Part shown: positions 63,355-64,000 of the stretch, piece after piece
Layout of the letters: each line of letters begins with the position of its first letter
How positions within the stretch are numbered: the first letter of the stretch is position 1
NCBI RefSeq assembly: GCF_001854325.1
Contig: NZ_CP017754.1
Location: forward strand, 3,658,001 to 3,722,000
Length of the DNA stretch: 64,000 nt
From: Cupriavidus malaysiensis
GTDB lineage: Bacteria > Pseudomonadota > Gammaproteobacteria > Burkholderiales > Burkholderiaceae
Direction of reading: 5' to 3'
Notes under the pieces: model-generated
Database searches by the model: none
The model's input: only the letters and a program-made list of their open reading frames with translations
What the model was told of the DNA's origin: nothing
Translations under genes and position numbers: made by a program

Positions 63355-64000
63355 GACGACCGCCCTCGATCCCCGCTTCCCGTCCGCCGGCACGGCGCCG
63401 GCGGACAGCGCGCGCGCCTCGGCCCCGCTGCGCTTCTACGCCACCAGCGAGGTCCACCCGCCCAACGGCACCTTGCTGGGCTTCTGGATCTACCTGATGA
63501 GCGACTGCCTGATCTTCGCCTGCCTGTTCGCCGCCTACGGCGTGCTGGGCCGGCACTACGCGGGCGGGCCGACCGGGGCCGAAGTGTTCGAGCTGCCGCT
63601 GGTGGCGCTGAATACCTCCTTCCTGCTGCTGTCGTCGATCACCTACGGCTTCGCCATGCTGGCGACGCAGCGCAACCAGGTCGGCAGCACCCAGCTGTGG
63701 CTGGCCATCACCGGCCTGTTCGGCGCGGCCTTCCTCGGCGTGGAGCTGTACGAGTTCGCCAACCTGATCCACGAAGGCAACGGCCCGCAGCGCAGCGCCT
63801 TCCTGACGTCCTTCTTCGCCCTGGTCGGCACCCACGGGCTGCACGTGACCTGCGGCATCATCTGGCTGCTGACCCTGATGACACAGGTCGGCAAGCACGG
63901 GCTGATCCGCGAGAACAAGCGGCGCCTGATGTGCCTGTCCATGTTCTGGCACTTCCTGGACGTGGTCTGGATCGGGGTATTTACCTTCGTCTACCTGATG
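63347..64000 (+). CDS. cyoC: Cytochrome bo ubiquinol oxidase subunit III (partial, runs off the window)
   Basis: 218 codons to the window edge with no stop. Multi-helix subunit [81 protein letters not shown] and [19 protein letters not shown] are typical. The family is about 200 aa, so only the last few residues should be missing. Start at 63347 overlaps cyoB by 8 nt. cyoD would lie beyond the window. Confidence 0.95.
   Translation, partial: MSETTALDPRFPSAGTAPADSARASAPLRFYATSEVHPPNGTLLGFWIYLMSDCLIFACLFAAYGVLGRHYAGGPTGAEVFELPLVALNTSFLLLSSITYGFAMLATQRNQVGSTQLWLAITGLFGAAFLGVELYEFANLIHEGNGPQRSAFLTSFFALVGTHGLHVTCGIIWLLTLMTQVGKHGLIRENKRRLMCLSMFWHFLDVVWIGVFTFVYLM

Overview
This window is a GC-rich, densely packed bacterial chromosome segment. 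Gene families and gene order point to a betaproteobacterium of the Burkholderiaceae, most likely Cupriavidus or a close relative of Ralstonia. The supporting evidence is an intracellular PHB depolymerase, a kynBUA operon with a divergent Lrp-type regulator, a ybgC-tolQRAB-pal-cpoB block followed by queC, a minor-pilin cluster between nrdR and ribD, and a bo-type quinol oxidase operon. There is no sign of a prophage, insertion sequence or CRISPR array. The genus is inferred from memory of these families, not from a search.

Layout. 1-7.6 kb holds small housekeeping and hypothetical genes (ChaC-like, ankyrin, acyl-CoA ligase, thioredoxin-TPR, cupin, hemerythrin, P-loop kinase, tcdA). 7.7-13.9 kb holds AsmA, pdxH, cfa, a DUF72 protein and msrA. 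14-20 kb is the least ordinary part: a leftward, translationally coupled cluster of a NicX-like ring-cleaving dioxygenase, an alpha/beta hydrolase, an acyl-CoA-dehydrogenase-fold flavoprotein without the usual catalytic glutamate, and a CoA ligase, divergent from a flavin reductase and a MarR regulator. 20-26 kb covers tryptophan to anthranilate (kynR, kynBUA) and glutaryl-CoA dehydrogenase with its IclR regulator. 26-30.5 kb holds a 1-Cys peroxiredoxin, a membrane-protein trio, tRNA-Lys, a YeeE-type transporter and queC. 30.6-36.2 kb is the Tol-Pal operon. 36.2-38.4 kb holds glyA, behind a ZTP riboswitch, and nrdR. 38.8-43.7 kb is a type IV minor pilin operon with an unusually short PilY1-like protein. 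43.7-47.2 kb holds riboflavin genes and nusB. 47.4-58.6 kb holds an aminotransferase, a lytic transglycosylase, ubiD, acetoacetyl-CoA synthetase, a GST, phaZ, an aldose epimerase, tRNA-Gly and trmB. 58.7-64 kb holds an MHS-family transporter and the start of cyoABC; cyoC runs off the end.

How the parts work together. The kyn genes turn tryptophan into anthranilate, alanine and formate, and gcdH handles glutaryl-CoA from lysine or aromatic breakdown. PhaZ and acetoacetyl-CoA synthetase both serve mobilisation of C4 storage carbon. The 14-20 kb cluster looks like part of an aerobic N-heteroaromatic degradation route, but the maleamate amidase and maleate isomerase of the known nicotinate and picolinate clusters are not in the window, and a CoA ligase is present instead. 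That combination is the best candidate here for an undescribed system.

Regulatory DNA read directly includes a palindromic operator inside the promoter of the 2.2-3.9 kb ligase, overlapping IclR-type palindromes at the gcdH start site, an inverted repeat between kynR and kynB, a 12-bp palindrome between the nicX-like gene and the flavin reductase, a ZTP riboswitch before glyA with its own promoter, and a fully consensus promoter for tRNA-Lys.
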